64,000 nt of DNA from Hyphomicrobiales bacterium (GTDB lineage Bacteria > Pseudomonadota > Alphaproteobacteria > Rhizobiales > Beijerinckiaceae), in contig UCLR01000020.1 in assembly GCA_900473415.1 (NCBI GenBank), positions 1 to 64,000 on the forward strand, written 5' to 3'. Below, in pieces: positions 56,001 to 62,623 of the stretch. The position numbers and the translations under genes are program-made. How positions within the stretch are numbered: the first letter of the stretch is position 1; every line of letters begins with the position of its first letter. Below the pieces are notes generated by a model. The model worked only from the letters and a program-made list of their open reading frames with translations, made no database searches and was not told the DNA's origin.

Positions 56001-56124
56001 TGCCGGGGCTGATGCTGGGACGGTCTACTGGGATGCAACCGGTGGCAATGGGGCAGACGCCGTCGCGGTGGTGAGGCTCGTCGGGGTAACCGCGCTGCAG
56101 GCAAGCGATCTGCAGATCCTCTAG
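50044..56124 (+). CDS. Giant RTX/cadherin-like secreted protein (type I secretion substrate)
   Basis: 2026 residues from ATG 50044, GGGAG 7 bases upstream. No Sec signal. Nonapeptide Ca-binding RTX repeats (GGNDTISGG, GADVIDAGDGDD) occur at three places: the N-terminus, about 50700-50900 and 52035-52150, and in a large C-terminal block (about 54640-55840). Between them are cadherin-like domains (VTVAENTTAVTTVTASDP; DFENPTLSGGIPDQFYDVRV) and three copies of a about 155-residue module with YTEN-x-AATAIAP and SVNDPP joints. The C-terminus (FVFNLPTDGLDTVTDFASGP) resembles type I secretion signals. Likely a calcium-stabilised adhesin or biofilm matrix protein, exported by the next two genes. Near-duplicate segments at 51500-51720 and 54350-54600 show internal recombination. 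Confidence 0.88.
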   Translation: MAQIPGDELDNVLPGTAEADTISGFGGNDLLEGGAGGDTLNGGAGFDTASYQGDAASGGTAPVIVNLSTTSQTVNGVTVAAGTARDGFGSIDTLSEIEAVRGTAGADVFYSGNGTGAPGTASNTFYGLAGNDTFYGSGGQGPDTVDYSLDVNFGATHGIKVNMSAQTVQGNILPDTVIDSFDGTDSIPGVRNVTGTQFRDEIYGGGNANVLIVGAGDDFVDAGGGNDTISGGAGADVIDAGDGDDTISGGAGADVINAGNGADTIIGGAGADTMDGGLGVDTLDYGAEDGTNGIYVNLLGRDPYIEVLIGPDGNEVGLDTAIDTFGDRDSIPNIPNVIGTVRDDVIYGGNRDNLLQGREGDDILLGGGRNDTLEGGAGTDTAIFRGNRADYTAVAGANGIMITDLRPDPLDPVTNLRNDGEDTVREVEFFQFADGTVSLADLLNPPAPNVPPVITSNGGGDTAGVTVAENTTAVTTVTASDPNPGDSRSYSISGGFDGNLFSIDSQTGVLAFLQAPDFENPTLSGGIPDQFYDVRVRATDGSGAFDEQLITVTVTNANEAPTQVLLSSLAIAEDADNGTLVGILTASDPDAGDSTSFTLLDDAAGRFAIAGGNQLVVANGVALDYEQSATHQITVRATDGSGAAFDQVLSIGVTNVDPDNVTGTAGDDIIHGGALDDVLVGNLGNDTLVGGSGNDELRGQWGVDALTGGAGVDRYWGSVTDWNGDRITDYEYGETIAVFAGSQSPDAYRLRFDGTDTYLDYDSSPSVPGFEGSIILSGRISGTIAVSPFIAFGDLYAGVTITSAPPPNPLPVITSNGGGDTAAVTIAENSTSVTTVVATDPDAGQSLTYSIVSAGNGGGADAAKFEIDSQTGVLTFVAAPDFETPADAGGNNVYDVTVQVSDSNGGSDTQAIAVTVTNVNEAPALDLNGAAAGRDVTMNYTEQQAATPIAPEAVVSDTDSADFSGGSLRVAQTLSAGTDRLTIGNIGTGAGQIGVSGNTVSYEGTAIGTFSGGTAGGDLVITFNGSSVTAEAVQALVRDIHYENGQGDIPAGIPRTYTYVLDDGNGGASTATATATVNVKSVNDPPAVTAGNTVTYTENHAATAISPAATVTDVDAIWFSGGSLTVSLTANGTPADQLTIGNIGTGVGQIGISGNTVSFQGIAFGTFSGGVNGADLTINFFTNTAPTPAAVQALLRDVQFSNTSDDPSTDARIVTFILNDGGNTGGPPNLTGSDTATINVATVNDAPVLDLDGTAAGTGAILAYTENQAATAVAPDATVSDVDSTNFNGGILNIGFAANGSTADQLSIGNQGSGAGQIGVSGNTVTFSGTPIGTFTGGANGGNLVISFTSDAATTTAIQALTRQILYANSSETPSLAPRSLLFTMTDGDGNANGGADVASAMATIHVTSVNHAPVLTSNGGADRAALGIPENAMAVTTVTASDPDPGETLTYSISGGFDRNLFSINSQTGALVFLQAPDFENPNLNGGIPDQFYDVRVRVTDGSGAFDEQLITVTVTNVAGATQTSNAAVITGTSEEETLTGLGAANTLLGLAGNDVLNGGGGGDTLDGGTGADAMAGGTGNDTYVVDNAGDTVTENIGAGTDTVRTAVAAYSLAALANVENLTFTGTGAFTGTGNGLANVITGGAGNDVLDGAAGNDRTVGGLGDDTYHVDSASDVVVEQAGAGSDLVLATASAFTLGANVENLTFIGVGNFSGTGNGLDNVLTGGGGNDTLDGRGGDDVVAGGAGADDLRGDGGADRLDGGIGTDELDGGAGDDVLIGGADADVLLGGGGADLLDGGLGADRAEGGAGADVYIVDNALDVVVENAGAGIDEVRTVLQTYALSANVENLSFVGSGPFTGTGNGLNNVLTGGASDDALAGGAGNDRLSGLGGNDTLSGEAGRDILDGGAGNDVLTGGAGGDTFVFNLPTDGLDTVTDFASGPDKLGFSAGGFGGGLVSGQNAVLVSAAVIGNATQPGSGGYFIFDNAGADAGTVYWDATGGNGADAVAVVRLVGVTALQASDLQIL

Positions 56125-56249
56125 CAGGGGGAGCGTGTCATGCCGTTGTCTCCTCGCGGGAAGGTCTGGCACATCGAAGCGGAAAGCGGCATGGCGACGG
56201 GGGGCCGTCACGCCGCTGCTCCCTCTCGGAAATGCACAGGGAGCGCGTC

Positions 56250-57989
56250 ATGATGGTCAGGACGCCTCCCTCACCACCCGGCTCCATCGTCGCCGCCGCA
56301 CTCGCATCCTGCTGCAAGGCCTTCGTGGTGGTCGCGATCTTCTCCGGCCTCATCAATGTGCTGATGCTGTCGGGCTCGTTCTACATGCTGCAGCTCTATG
56401 ATCGCGTGCTGAGTTCGCGCAGCGTGCCGACCCTGATCGGCCTGTCGCTGCTGCTGCTGGCGGCCTATATGCTGCAGGGCTTGCTCGACGCGGTGCGCAT
56501 GCGGATGTTGACGCGGATCGGGGCGCGCTTCGACGAAGCGCTCTCGCCGGCGGCCTTCGCCGCGGCACAGCGCCTGCCTCTGATGGGCTTCCGGTCCGAG
56601 CAGGCGATGCAGCCGATCCGGGACCTCGACCAGATCAGGGCCTTCCTGTCGTCGCTGGGGCCGACGGCGCTGTTCGACATGCCATGGATGCCGATCTTCT
56701 TCGCCGGATGTTTCCTGCTGCACCCCTGGCTGGGCTGGCTGGCGGTCAGCGGGGGCCTCGTCATTCTCCTGCTTACCTGGAGCATCGAGCGCAGCAGCCG
56801 GATTGCGACCAAGGCTCAGATGGCGAGCGCTGGCGTGCGCCACGCAATCGCCGAGGCCAGCCGCCGCAATGCCGAGGCTCTGACCGCCATGGGCATGGTG
56901 CCGGCATTCCAGCGCCGCTGGCGGGATGCCAATCGGCGCCATGTCCGGGATTGGCTCGCCGGCGCCGACACGGCGAGCGGGGTCGGCTCCTTCGCCAAGG
57001 TCTTTCGCATGGTGCTGCAGTCCGCGGTGCTGGGGCTGGGCGCTTATCTGTCGATCCATGATGGTGTCTCCAGCGGCGCCATGATCGCCGCGTCGATCAT
57101 GACCTCACGGGCGCTGGCCCCGATCGAGACCGCGGTCGCGCACTGGAAGGGCTTCGTCTCGGCCCGGCAGGGCTATGCCCGGCTGAGGCAGGTTCTCGAG
57201 GCCCCGGCTCTCGCCGATGACGACAGGACGGCCTTGCCGGCGCCGCGCCGGCTCCTGACGGCGGAAAGCCTGTTTGTCGCCGCGCCCGGCCGTCAGAATC
57301 CCATTCTGCAAGGCGTCTCGTTGAGACTGGAGGCCGGTCAGGGCCTCGGTATCATCGGCCCCAGCGCATCGGGCAAATCCACCCTGGTGCGGACGCTGGT
57401 CGGTGTCTGGAAGCCCTTGAAAGGGGAGGTCCGTCTCGACGGCGCGGCATTGCCCCATTGGGATGCCGCCGAGCTCGGGCAGCATGTCGGCTACCTGCCG
57501 CAGGATATCGAACTTTTCGACGGAACCGTCGCCCAGAACATCAGCCGCTTCTTGCCGAATGCTCCGGACGACGCTGTCGTAGCGGCAGCCCAGGCCGCCG
57601 GCGCGCATGAGCTGATCCTGAAGCTGGAGAACGGCTATGACACGATGATCGGCGAAGGCGGCGCTGCGCTTTCCGGCGGTCAACGCCAGCGAGTGGCGCT
57701 GGCGCGCGCCCTGTTCGGCAACCCGTTCTTGGTCGTGCTCGACGAGCCGAACTCCAATCTCGACCATGACGGGGACGAGGCTCTGACCCAAGCCGTGCTC
57801 GACGTGCGCGAACGAGGAGGCATCGTCGTCGTGGTCACGCACCGCCCGACCGCGATCGCCGGCGTCGACCAGATCGCCGTGATGGCGGACGGCCGGATCA
57901 ACGCCTTTGGGCCGAAGGAGGAGATCCTGCAGAGGGTCCTGCGGCAGGGCGGGCTGCCCAGCGTCCATCGTCAGGCGGTGGCATCATGA
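56250..57989 (+). CDS. Type I secretion ABC transporter (PrtD-like)
   Basis: 579 residues from ATG 56250 (GGGAG 6 bases upstream; ATG 56253 is also possible). Transmembrane half: FVVVAIFSGLINVLMLSGSFYMLQLYDRVL and further helices. ATPase half: Walker A GPSASGKST, signature LSGGQRQRVALARAL and Walker B VVLDEPNSNLD. Lacks an N-terminal peptidase, so it matches the PrtD/RTX exporter type. It powers export of the RTX protein just upstream through the next gene and an outer-membrane TolC-like channel not in the window. Confidence 0.93.
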   Translation: MMVRTPPSPPGSIVAAALASCCKAFVVVAIFSGLINVLMLSGSFYMLQLYDRVLSSRSVPTLIGLSLLLLAAYMLQGLLDAVRMRMLTRIGARFDEALSPAAFAAAQRLPLMGFRSEQAMQPIRDLDQIRAFLSSLGPTALFDMPWMPIFFAGCFLLHPWLGWLAVSGGLVILLLTWSIERSSRIATKAQMASAGVRHAIAEASRRNAEALTAMGMVPAFQRRWRDANRRHVRDWLAGADTASGVGSFAKVFRMVLQSAVLGLGAYLSIHDGVSSGAMIAASIMTSRALAPIETAVAHWKGFVSARQGYARLRQVLEAPALADDDRTALPAPRRLLTAESLFVAAPGRQNPILQGVSLRLEAGQGLGIIGPSASGKSTLVRTLVGVWKPLKGEVRLDGAALPHWDAAELGQHVGYLPQDIELFDGTVAQNISRFLPNAPDDAVVAAAQAAGAHELILKLENGYDTMIGEGGAALSGGQRQRVALARALFGNPFLVVLDEPNSNLDHDGDEALTQAVLDVRERGGIVVVVTHRPTAIAGVDQIAVMADGRINAFGPKEEILQRVLRQGGLPSVHRQAVAS

Positions 57990-59305
57990 GCAGTGCCCCT
58001 TCAGAGGAGCGACCGGAGTTCGGCAAGGCGCTTCGGCGTCTGGCCATCGTCGGTGGAGCCGGTGTGGCGCTGTTCACCGGCACAGTCGGCGTCTGGGCGG
58101 TCGCGACGACATGGTCGGGCGCCGTGGTCTCGACCGGCCAGTTCGTCGTCGACGGCAACGTTAAGAAGGTCCAGCACCCGACCGGAGGCATCGTCGGCGA
58201 GCTGAAGGTCCGCGACGGCGACAAGGTCGAGCAGGATCAACTGCTGATCCGTCTCGACGGCACGGTCACGCGGGCCAATCTGCAGATTGTCGCCAAGCAG
58301 CTGGACGAGTTTGCCGCGCGCCGCGCCAGGTTGCAGGCCGAGCGGGATCGCAAAGCCGCGGTCGTGCCCGAGCCGAAGCTGGCGGTGCGCCAGGGCGAGG
58401 CCGAGATCGCGGAATTGATCGCGGCCGAGCAAAGCCTGTTCGAGGCGCGGCGCTCGGCCCGCGACGGCCAGAAGGCGCAGCTCCTCAAGCGGGTCGGCCA
58501 GCTGCGCGACGAGATTATCGGGCTGAAGGCCCAGCAGGCGGCGCGCGACCGGCAGGCCACGCTGATCGAGGAGGAGCTCGTCGGTGTTCGCGGCCTCTAC
58601 GAAAAGAGCCTGATCGCCCTCAGCCGCAAGGCCGCCCTTGAGCGCGAGGCCGCCAATCTCGATGGGCAGAAGGGCCGCCTGATGGCCGCAGTTGCCCAGG
58701 CGGAAGGTCGTATCGCCGAGACCGAGCTCCAAATCATCCAGATCGATGACGTCCTGCGTGAAGAGGTGATGAAGGAGCTGCGCGAGATCCAGGGAAAGAC
58801 AGCAGAGCTCACGGAACGGCGGGTCGCAGCCGAGGATCAGCTCAAGCGCATCGACATCAAGGCACCGGCAGCCGGCTTCGTGCACCAGCTCGCGGTCCAC
58901 ACCGTCGGCGGCGTCATCTCGCCGTCCGAGCCGGCGATGCTGATCGTGCCGGCGGAGGATGCGCTGCAGCTCGAAGCGCGGATCAACCCGCCCGACATCG
59001 ACCAGATCGCGCTCGGCCAGCCCGCGCACATCAAGCTCCACGCCTCGAACCAGCGCACGACGCCCGAACTCGGCGGCACCGTCAGCCGGATCTCGGCGGA
59101 CACCACCCGCGATCAGCAGACCGGAGCGACGTTCTACACGATCCGGGTCTCGATTCCCGCCGGCGAATATGCACGCTTCGCACCCCAGCGCGTCACAGCG
59201 GGCATGCAGGCCGACGTCTTCGTACGAACCGAGGACCGCACCCCCCTGCAGTACGTCGTCAAGCCGCTCAGGGATCAGATCGCAAAGGCATTCCGCGAAA
59301 GGTAA
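57986..59305 (+). CDS. Type I secretion periplasmic adaptor (HlyD/PrtE-like)
   Basis: 439 residues; its ATG overlaps the exporter stop by 4 bases. One TM helix near the N-terminus (IVGGAGVALFTGTVGVWAVA), lipoyl-like segment (VQHPTGGIVGELKVRDGDKVEQDQ), a long coiled-coil hairpin rich in Leu, Glu and Arg (about 110-280), then a barrel domain with IDIKAPAAGFVHQLAVHTVG. It links the ABC exporter to an outer-membrane channel. No TolC gene follows here. Confidence 0.92.
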   Translation: MSSAPSEERPEFGKALRRLAIVGGAGVALFTGTVGVWAVATTWSGAVVSTGQFVVDGNVKKVQHPTGGIVGELKVRDGDKVEQDQLLIRLDGTVTRANLQIVAKQLDEFAARRARLQAERDRKAAVVPEPKLAVRQGEAEIAELIAAEQSLFEARRSARDGQKAQLLKRVGQLRDEIIGLKAQQAARDRQATLIEEELVGVRGLYEKSLIALSRKAALEREAANLDGQKGRLMAAVAQAEGRIAETELQIIQIDDVLREEVMKELREIQGKTAELTERRVAAEDQLKRIDIKAPAAGFVHQLAVHTVGGVISPSEPAMLIVPAEDALQLEARINPPDIDQIALGQPAHIKLHASNQRTTPELGGTVSRISADTTRDQQTGATFYTIRVSIPAGEYARFAPQRVTAGMQADVFVRTEDRTPLQYVVKPLRDQIAKAFRER

Positions 59306-59390
59306 TCGGTCGCTGAGGTGCTGATGGACTTGGCCGGCCCGGCTGCCAACCGTTCTAGGTTCTTCGGCTACGGCTCGATCGTGGCGTGCG

Positions 59391-59588
59391 GTCAGCCGAG
59401 CGATCACAGCGTATGCGATGGCGGTCACGATCTTGGCGATCATCGCGGTGGGCATCAGCCGCATCTACCTGGGTGTCCACTACCCCAGCGATGTCGTGTC
59501 GAGCTGGGCCGCGGGCGTTATCGCGATCGCCGTCGCCAACGAAATCGCCGGCGAGCAGCCTGAACATGTTTTCAGGCGGCCCGGCTGA
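59391..59588 (+). pseudogene. PAP2-family phosphatase remnant
   Basis: One frame reads AMAVTILAIIAVGISRIYLGVHYPSDVVSSWAAG, the last PAP2 motif (R-x5-H-x3-D) within two helices, and ends at TGA 59586-59588. The earlier PAP2 motif and start are missing. Such enzymes dephosphorylate lipid phosphates. It appears to be a 3' remnant left between the secretion genes and the PLP enzyme. Confidence 0.55.
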
Positions 59589-59726
59589 TCATCGCTTGCG
59601 TCCGACGATATTTCCAGGTGGCGGGCGTTAGTGACAAAAGCGCGATGCCACTGATGCGAAAACGTCTGCTTTCCGGCCGTGGCTCAATGTCTGCAAGTGG
59701 CGCTCTTGCCTCATCCAATGGGGTTC

Positions 59727-60884
59727 TCAGTCGGACCGGCCTCGGGCCTCCACCGGCCATAGCGCGATCAGCCGATCGCCGCTCGCGACATGCAAGAAAT
59801 CGTGCAGATTGGTGGTCGGGTCGCAATGGGGCACGGTGCATTCGACGACCGTGCCGATCGGCAACGTGTCGAAGCCGGGCTCAGGCAGAATGCGACCGAA
59901 CTCGTCGCCGCACCATTCGATCCGGCCCACCATCCGGCCGGCCAGGAATACCCGCGGCGGCGGGCCGTCCAGCGCGAAGCTCTTGCTGCCACCGTCGGTG
60001 ATGGCGAAGCCGGCCGAGCTGTGGCCGATCACCGTCACGGCGATCCGCAGGGCCGGCTCGAATTCCGGCCCACCACGGCCGTGGATGTCGACGCTGTTAT
60101 AGGCCTCATCCATGAAGACGTAGGAGCCGGCCTGGATTTCGGTCAGGAGACGCTCCTCGCCATCGAGCAGATGGCTGCCGGTGCCGCCGCCGGAGACGAT
60201 CCCTGGCGGCAGTCCGGCTTCGCGCAAGGCGCCGAGCATTGCCGCGAGCAGCCGCCCCATAGCGCGATTGCCGGCGCGCCGCTCCTCGAAATCATCGATA
60301 TGCTGGACGCGTCCCTGATAGGCCTGCACGCCCATGTAGCGGAGGCCTCTCGCCTCGTTCACGAGGCGAGCCAGCGCAACGGCCTCCGCAGGCGTCGCGA
60401 CGCCGCTGCGCCTCAGGCCGACATCGAGATCGATGAGGACGTCAAAGCTCGTGCCATGCCGCCTGGCGGCGTCATCAAAGGCTCGGATCAGATCGGCTCG
60501 GTCCACGATGACCGAGATGCGTCCGCCTGCCGCCGCAGCGCGCGCGAGGGCGTCGATCTTCACCGGGCTGGCGATCGGGGCACTGAGCAGCAGGTCCGTC
60601 ACGCCGCCTTCGAACAGGGCCAGCAGTTCGCCGGGCTTGGCGCAGCAGACGCCCAGCGCTCCTGCCGCCATCTGCCGCCGGGCGATCTCGGCGCATTTGT
60701 GCGACTTCGCATGGGGACGGACATGCAGCCCCGCCTTGCGGCAGGTCTCGGCGAGAAGCGCGACATTGCGCTCGAACAGGTCGAGATCGAGCACTGCGGC
60801 GGGCGTTTCGAGGCGGGTACGGCTGCCCGGTTCGCCGATGATCGTCTGGTTGAGCGCCGCGGCGCCGAAGGGTGCCAGGCTCAT
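59727..60884 (-). CDS. DSD1-family PLP enzyme (D-threonine aldolase / D-serine dehydratase-like)
   Basis: 385 residues. The alanine-racemase-like N-terminal barrel has the PLP-binding Lys60 in HVRPHAKSHK, typical of D-threonine aldolases; GVQAYQGRVQH and GGGTGSH hold the phosphate. The C-terminal domain has the metal-binding cluster VPHCDPTTNLHD, His-x-Asp instead of the His-x-Cys of some D-serine dehydratases, so an aldolase or related lyase acting on a D-beta-hydroxy-amino acid is favoured. ATGA overlap with hyuB shows co-translation with the hydantoinase genes, suggesting a D-amino-acid or ring-cleavage pathway. Confidence 0.8.
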   Translation of the reverse strand: MSLAPFGAAALNQTIIGEPGSRTRLETPAAVLDLDLFERNVALLAETCRKAGLHVRPHAKSHKCAEIARRQMAAGALGVCCAKPGELLALFEGGVTDLLLSAPIASPVKIDALARAAAAGGRISVIVDRADLIRAFDDAARRHGTSFDVLIDLDVGLRRSGVATPAEAVALARLVNEARGLRYMGVQAYQGRVQHIDDFEERRAGNRAMGRLLAAMLGALREAGLPPGIVSGGGTGSHLLDGEERLLTEIQAGSYVFMDEAYNSVDIHGRGGPEFEPALRIAVTVIGHSSAGFAITDGGSKSFALDGPPPRVFLAGRMVGRIEWCGDEFGRILPEPGFDTLPIGTVVECTVPHCDPTTNLHDFLHVASGDRLIALWPVEARGRSD

Positions 60885-62623
60885 ATGCGTGCTCCCGCCA
60901 GCTCCGCACGCTTCGCCTGCGTCGCGGCGAGGTCGATCGTTGTGCCGTCTCCCGTGAAGACGACGCCGTAATCGCGTACCGCCCCCGCAGCCGAAACCTT
61001 GCCTTCTAGCAGATCGTCGGCGATGTGAGCCGGCTCGCGCATCAGCGGATCGCCATAGCCGCCGCCGCCCGCTCCGATGAGCCGGAAAATGTCGCCGCTA
61101 TCGGCCGAGAAGCTCTGCATCGGCATGGTCGGCAGGTGCCGCTCAGCGCCGTCGGCGCCAACGAAGATATGCGCCGAGGAGGCGCCGGCCGCGCCGCCTT
61201 CCAGGCCGAAGGGCGGATGGTCGCGCCGGTCGCCGCGCAGGACGAAACGCGCGGGGGCGACAAAGCGGAACTCGCGGACGAAGGCGAGGCCGCCGCGGAA
61301 CTGCCCCGGCCCACCGGAATCCGTCATGAGGCCGTAGCGCAGCACCTCGACCGGCATGTCGGTCTCGATCATCTCGACCGGCTGGTTCGAGAGATTGGCG
61401 GCGGGATTGGAGATGCCTTCGATGCCGTCCTTTCCGGCGCGCGCGCCCCAGGTCCCCACCACCATCTCATTGAGCACGAAGGAACGTCCCTCATGAGTTC
61501 CGCCGGCGGCGAGCAGATAGGGCCCGCCCTCCGAACCGCCGATCGCCCGTTCCGGCACGACCTGCGCCAGCGCCTGCATGATCGCATCGAAGACGCGATA
61601 GCCGACGACGCCGCGCGCACCGCAGGCGGCGGGATAACGCGGATTGACCAGGCAGCCCTCGGGCGCCCGCACCGTGATCGGCCTGAGGTAGCCCTCGCAG
61701 TTCGGGATATCCTGCTGAGACAGACACCGAATCGCGCAGAAGGAGGCGGATTCCGGCAGCGAGATCGGGCAGTTGATCGAGGCCGCAACCTGCCCCGCTG
61801 TGCCGTCGAAATCGATGTCGATCGTGTCGTCGGCGACGGTGACCGTCACGACGATGGCGAGCGGCTCCGGGTTCTCGCCGACGCCGTCGATATAGTCGGT
61901 GGCGCGGTAGACACCATTCGGCAGCGCACGGATGACGTCGCGCATCATCGCCTCGGCGTGGTCGTGCAGCGCGTCGACATAGCCGTCCAGCGCGGCGGCT
62001 CCGTAACGCCGGACCAGTGTGCGCAAGCCCTCGTCGGCAATGTTGCAGGCCGCGATCTGCGCACGCACGTCGCCGAGCACCTCGACCGGCGAGCGCGTAT
62101 TCGCCTCCAGAATGCGGAAGACCGCATCGACCGGCTCGCCCGCCTCGTAGAGCTTGATCAGCGGCAGCCGCAGGCCTTCCTGCTGGATCTCAGTCGCGTA
62201 GATCGCGACGCTGCCCGGCACGATGCCGCCGAGATCGGTGTGGTGCGCCACCGTCGCGGCGAAGCCCGCGAGCCGGCCGTCGACGAAGATCGGCTTGAGA
62301 ATATAGACATCCGGCAGGTGCTGGCCGCCGGAGCCGTAGGGATCATTGGCGATCAGCACGTCGCCCGGCTTCAGCGTGTCACCATAGCGCTCGCGCACGA
62401 AGCCCATGATCCGCGGGAAGGAGCAGAGCTGGATCGGCAGGGTGAGGCCCTGGGCGATGACGCGGCCCTGCCCGTCGCAGAGCGCCGTCGAGTAATCCAT
62501 GATGTCGCGCACCACCGGCGAATAGGCGCTGCGCATCACGATCAGCGCCATTTCGTCGGCGGTCGAGGCCAGGGCGTTGCGGATCACCTCGAGCGTGATG
62601 GGGTCGATGTCGCGCGCGCTCAT
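60881..62623 (-). CDS. hyuB: Hydantoinase/oxoprolinase subunit B
   Basis: 580 residues, starting MSARDIDPITLEVIRNALAS, the near-universal HyuB start. Further conserved blocks are SPVVRDIMDYSTALCDGQGR, NDPYGSGGQHLPDV, DLGGIVPGS and the Gly-rich C-terminal SGDIFRLIGAGGGGYGDPL. Together with HyuA it forms an ATP-dependent amidohydrolase of hydantoins, 5-oxoproline or acetone-carboxylase-type substrates. It overlaps hyuA upstream and the DSD1 gene downstream by 4 bases each. Confidence 0.93.
   Translation of the reverse strand: MSARDIDPITLEVIRNALASTADEMALIVMRSAYSPVVRDIMDYSTALCDGQGRVIAQGLTLPIQLCSFPRIMGFVRERYGDTLKPGDVLIANDPYGSGGQHLPDVYILKPIFVDGRLAGFAATVAHHTDLGGIVPGSVAIYATEIQQEGLRLPLIKLYEAGEPVDAVFRILEANTRSPVEVLGDVRAQIAACNIADEGLRTLVRRYGAAALDGYVDALHDHAEAMMRDVIRALPNGVYRATDYIDGVGENPEPLAIVVTVTVADDTIDIDFDGTAGQVAASINCPISLPESASFCAIRCLSQQDIPNCEGYLRPITVRAPEGCLVNPRYPAACGARGVVGYRVFDAIMQALAQVVPERAIGGSEGGPYLLAAGGTHEGRSFVLNEMVVGTWGARAGKDGIEGISNPAANLSNQPVEMIETDMPVEVLRYGLMTDSGGPGQFRGGLAFVREFRFVAPARFVLRGDRRDHPPFGLEGGAAGASSAHIFVGADGAERHLPTMPMQSFSADSGDIFRLIGAGGGGYGDPLMREPAHIADDLLEGKVSAAGAVRDYGVVFTGDGTTIDLAATQAKRAELAGARI

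Noticed and set aside
54295-56211. 638-codon minus-strand frame under the RTX repeats
   Set aside because: Antisense of Gly/Asp-rich repeats, which always gives a long Ala/Ile/Val-rich frame.
56135-56401. Small frame between the RTX protein and its exporter
   Set aside because: Overlaps the exporter start in another frame and has no motif; the region looks like a short leader.
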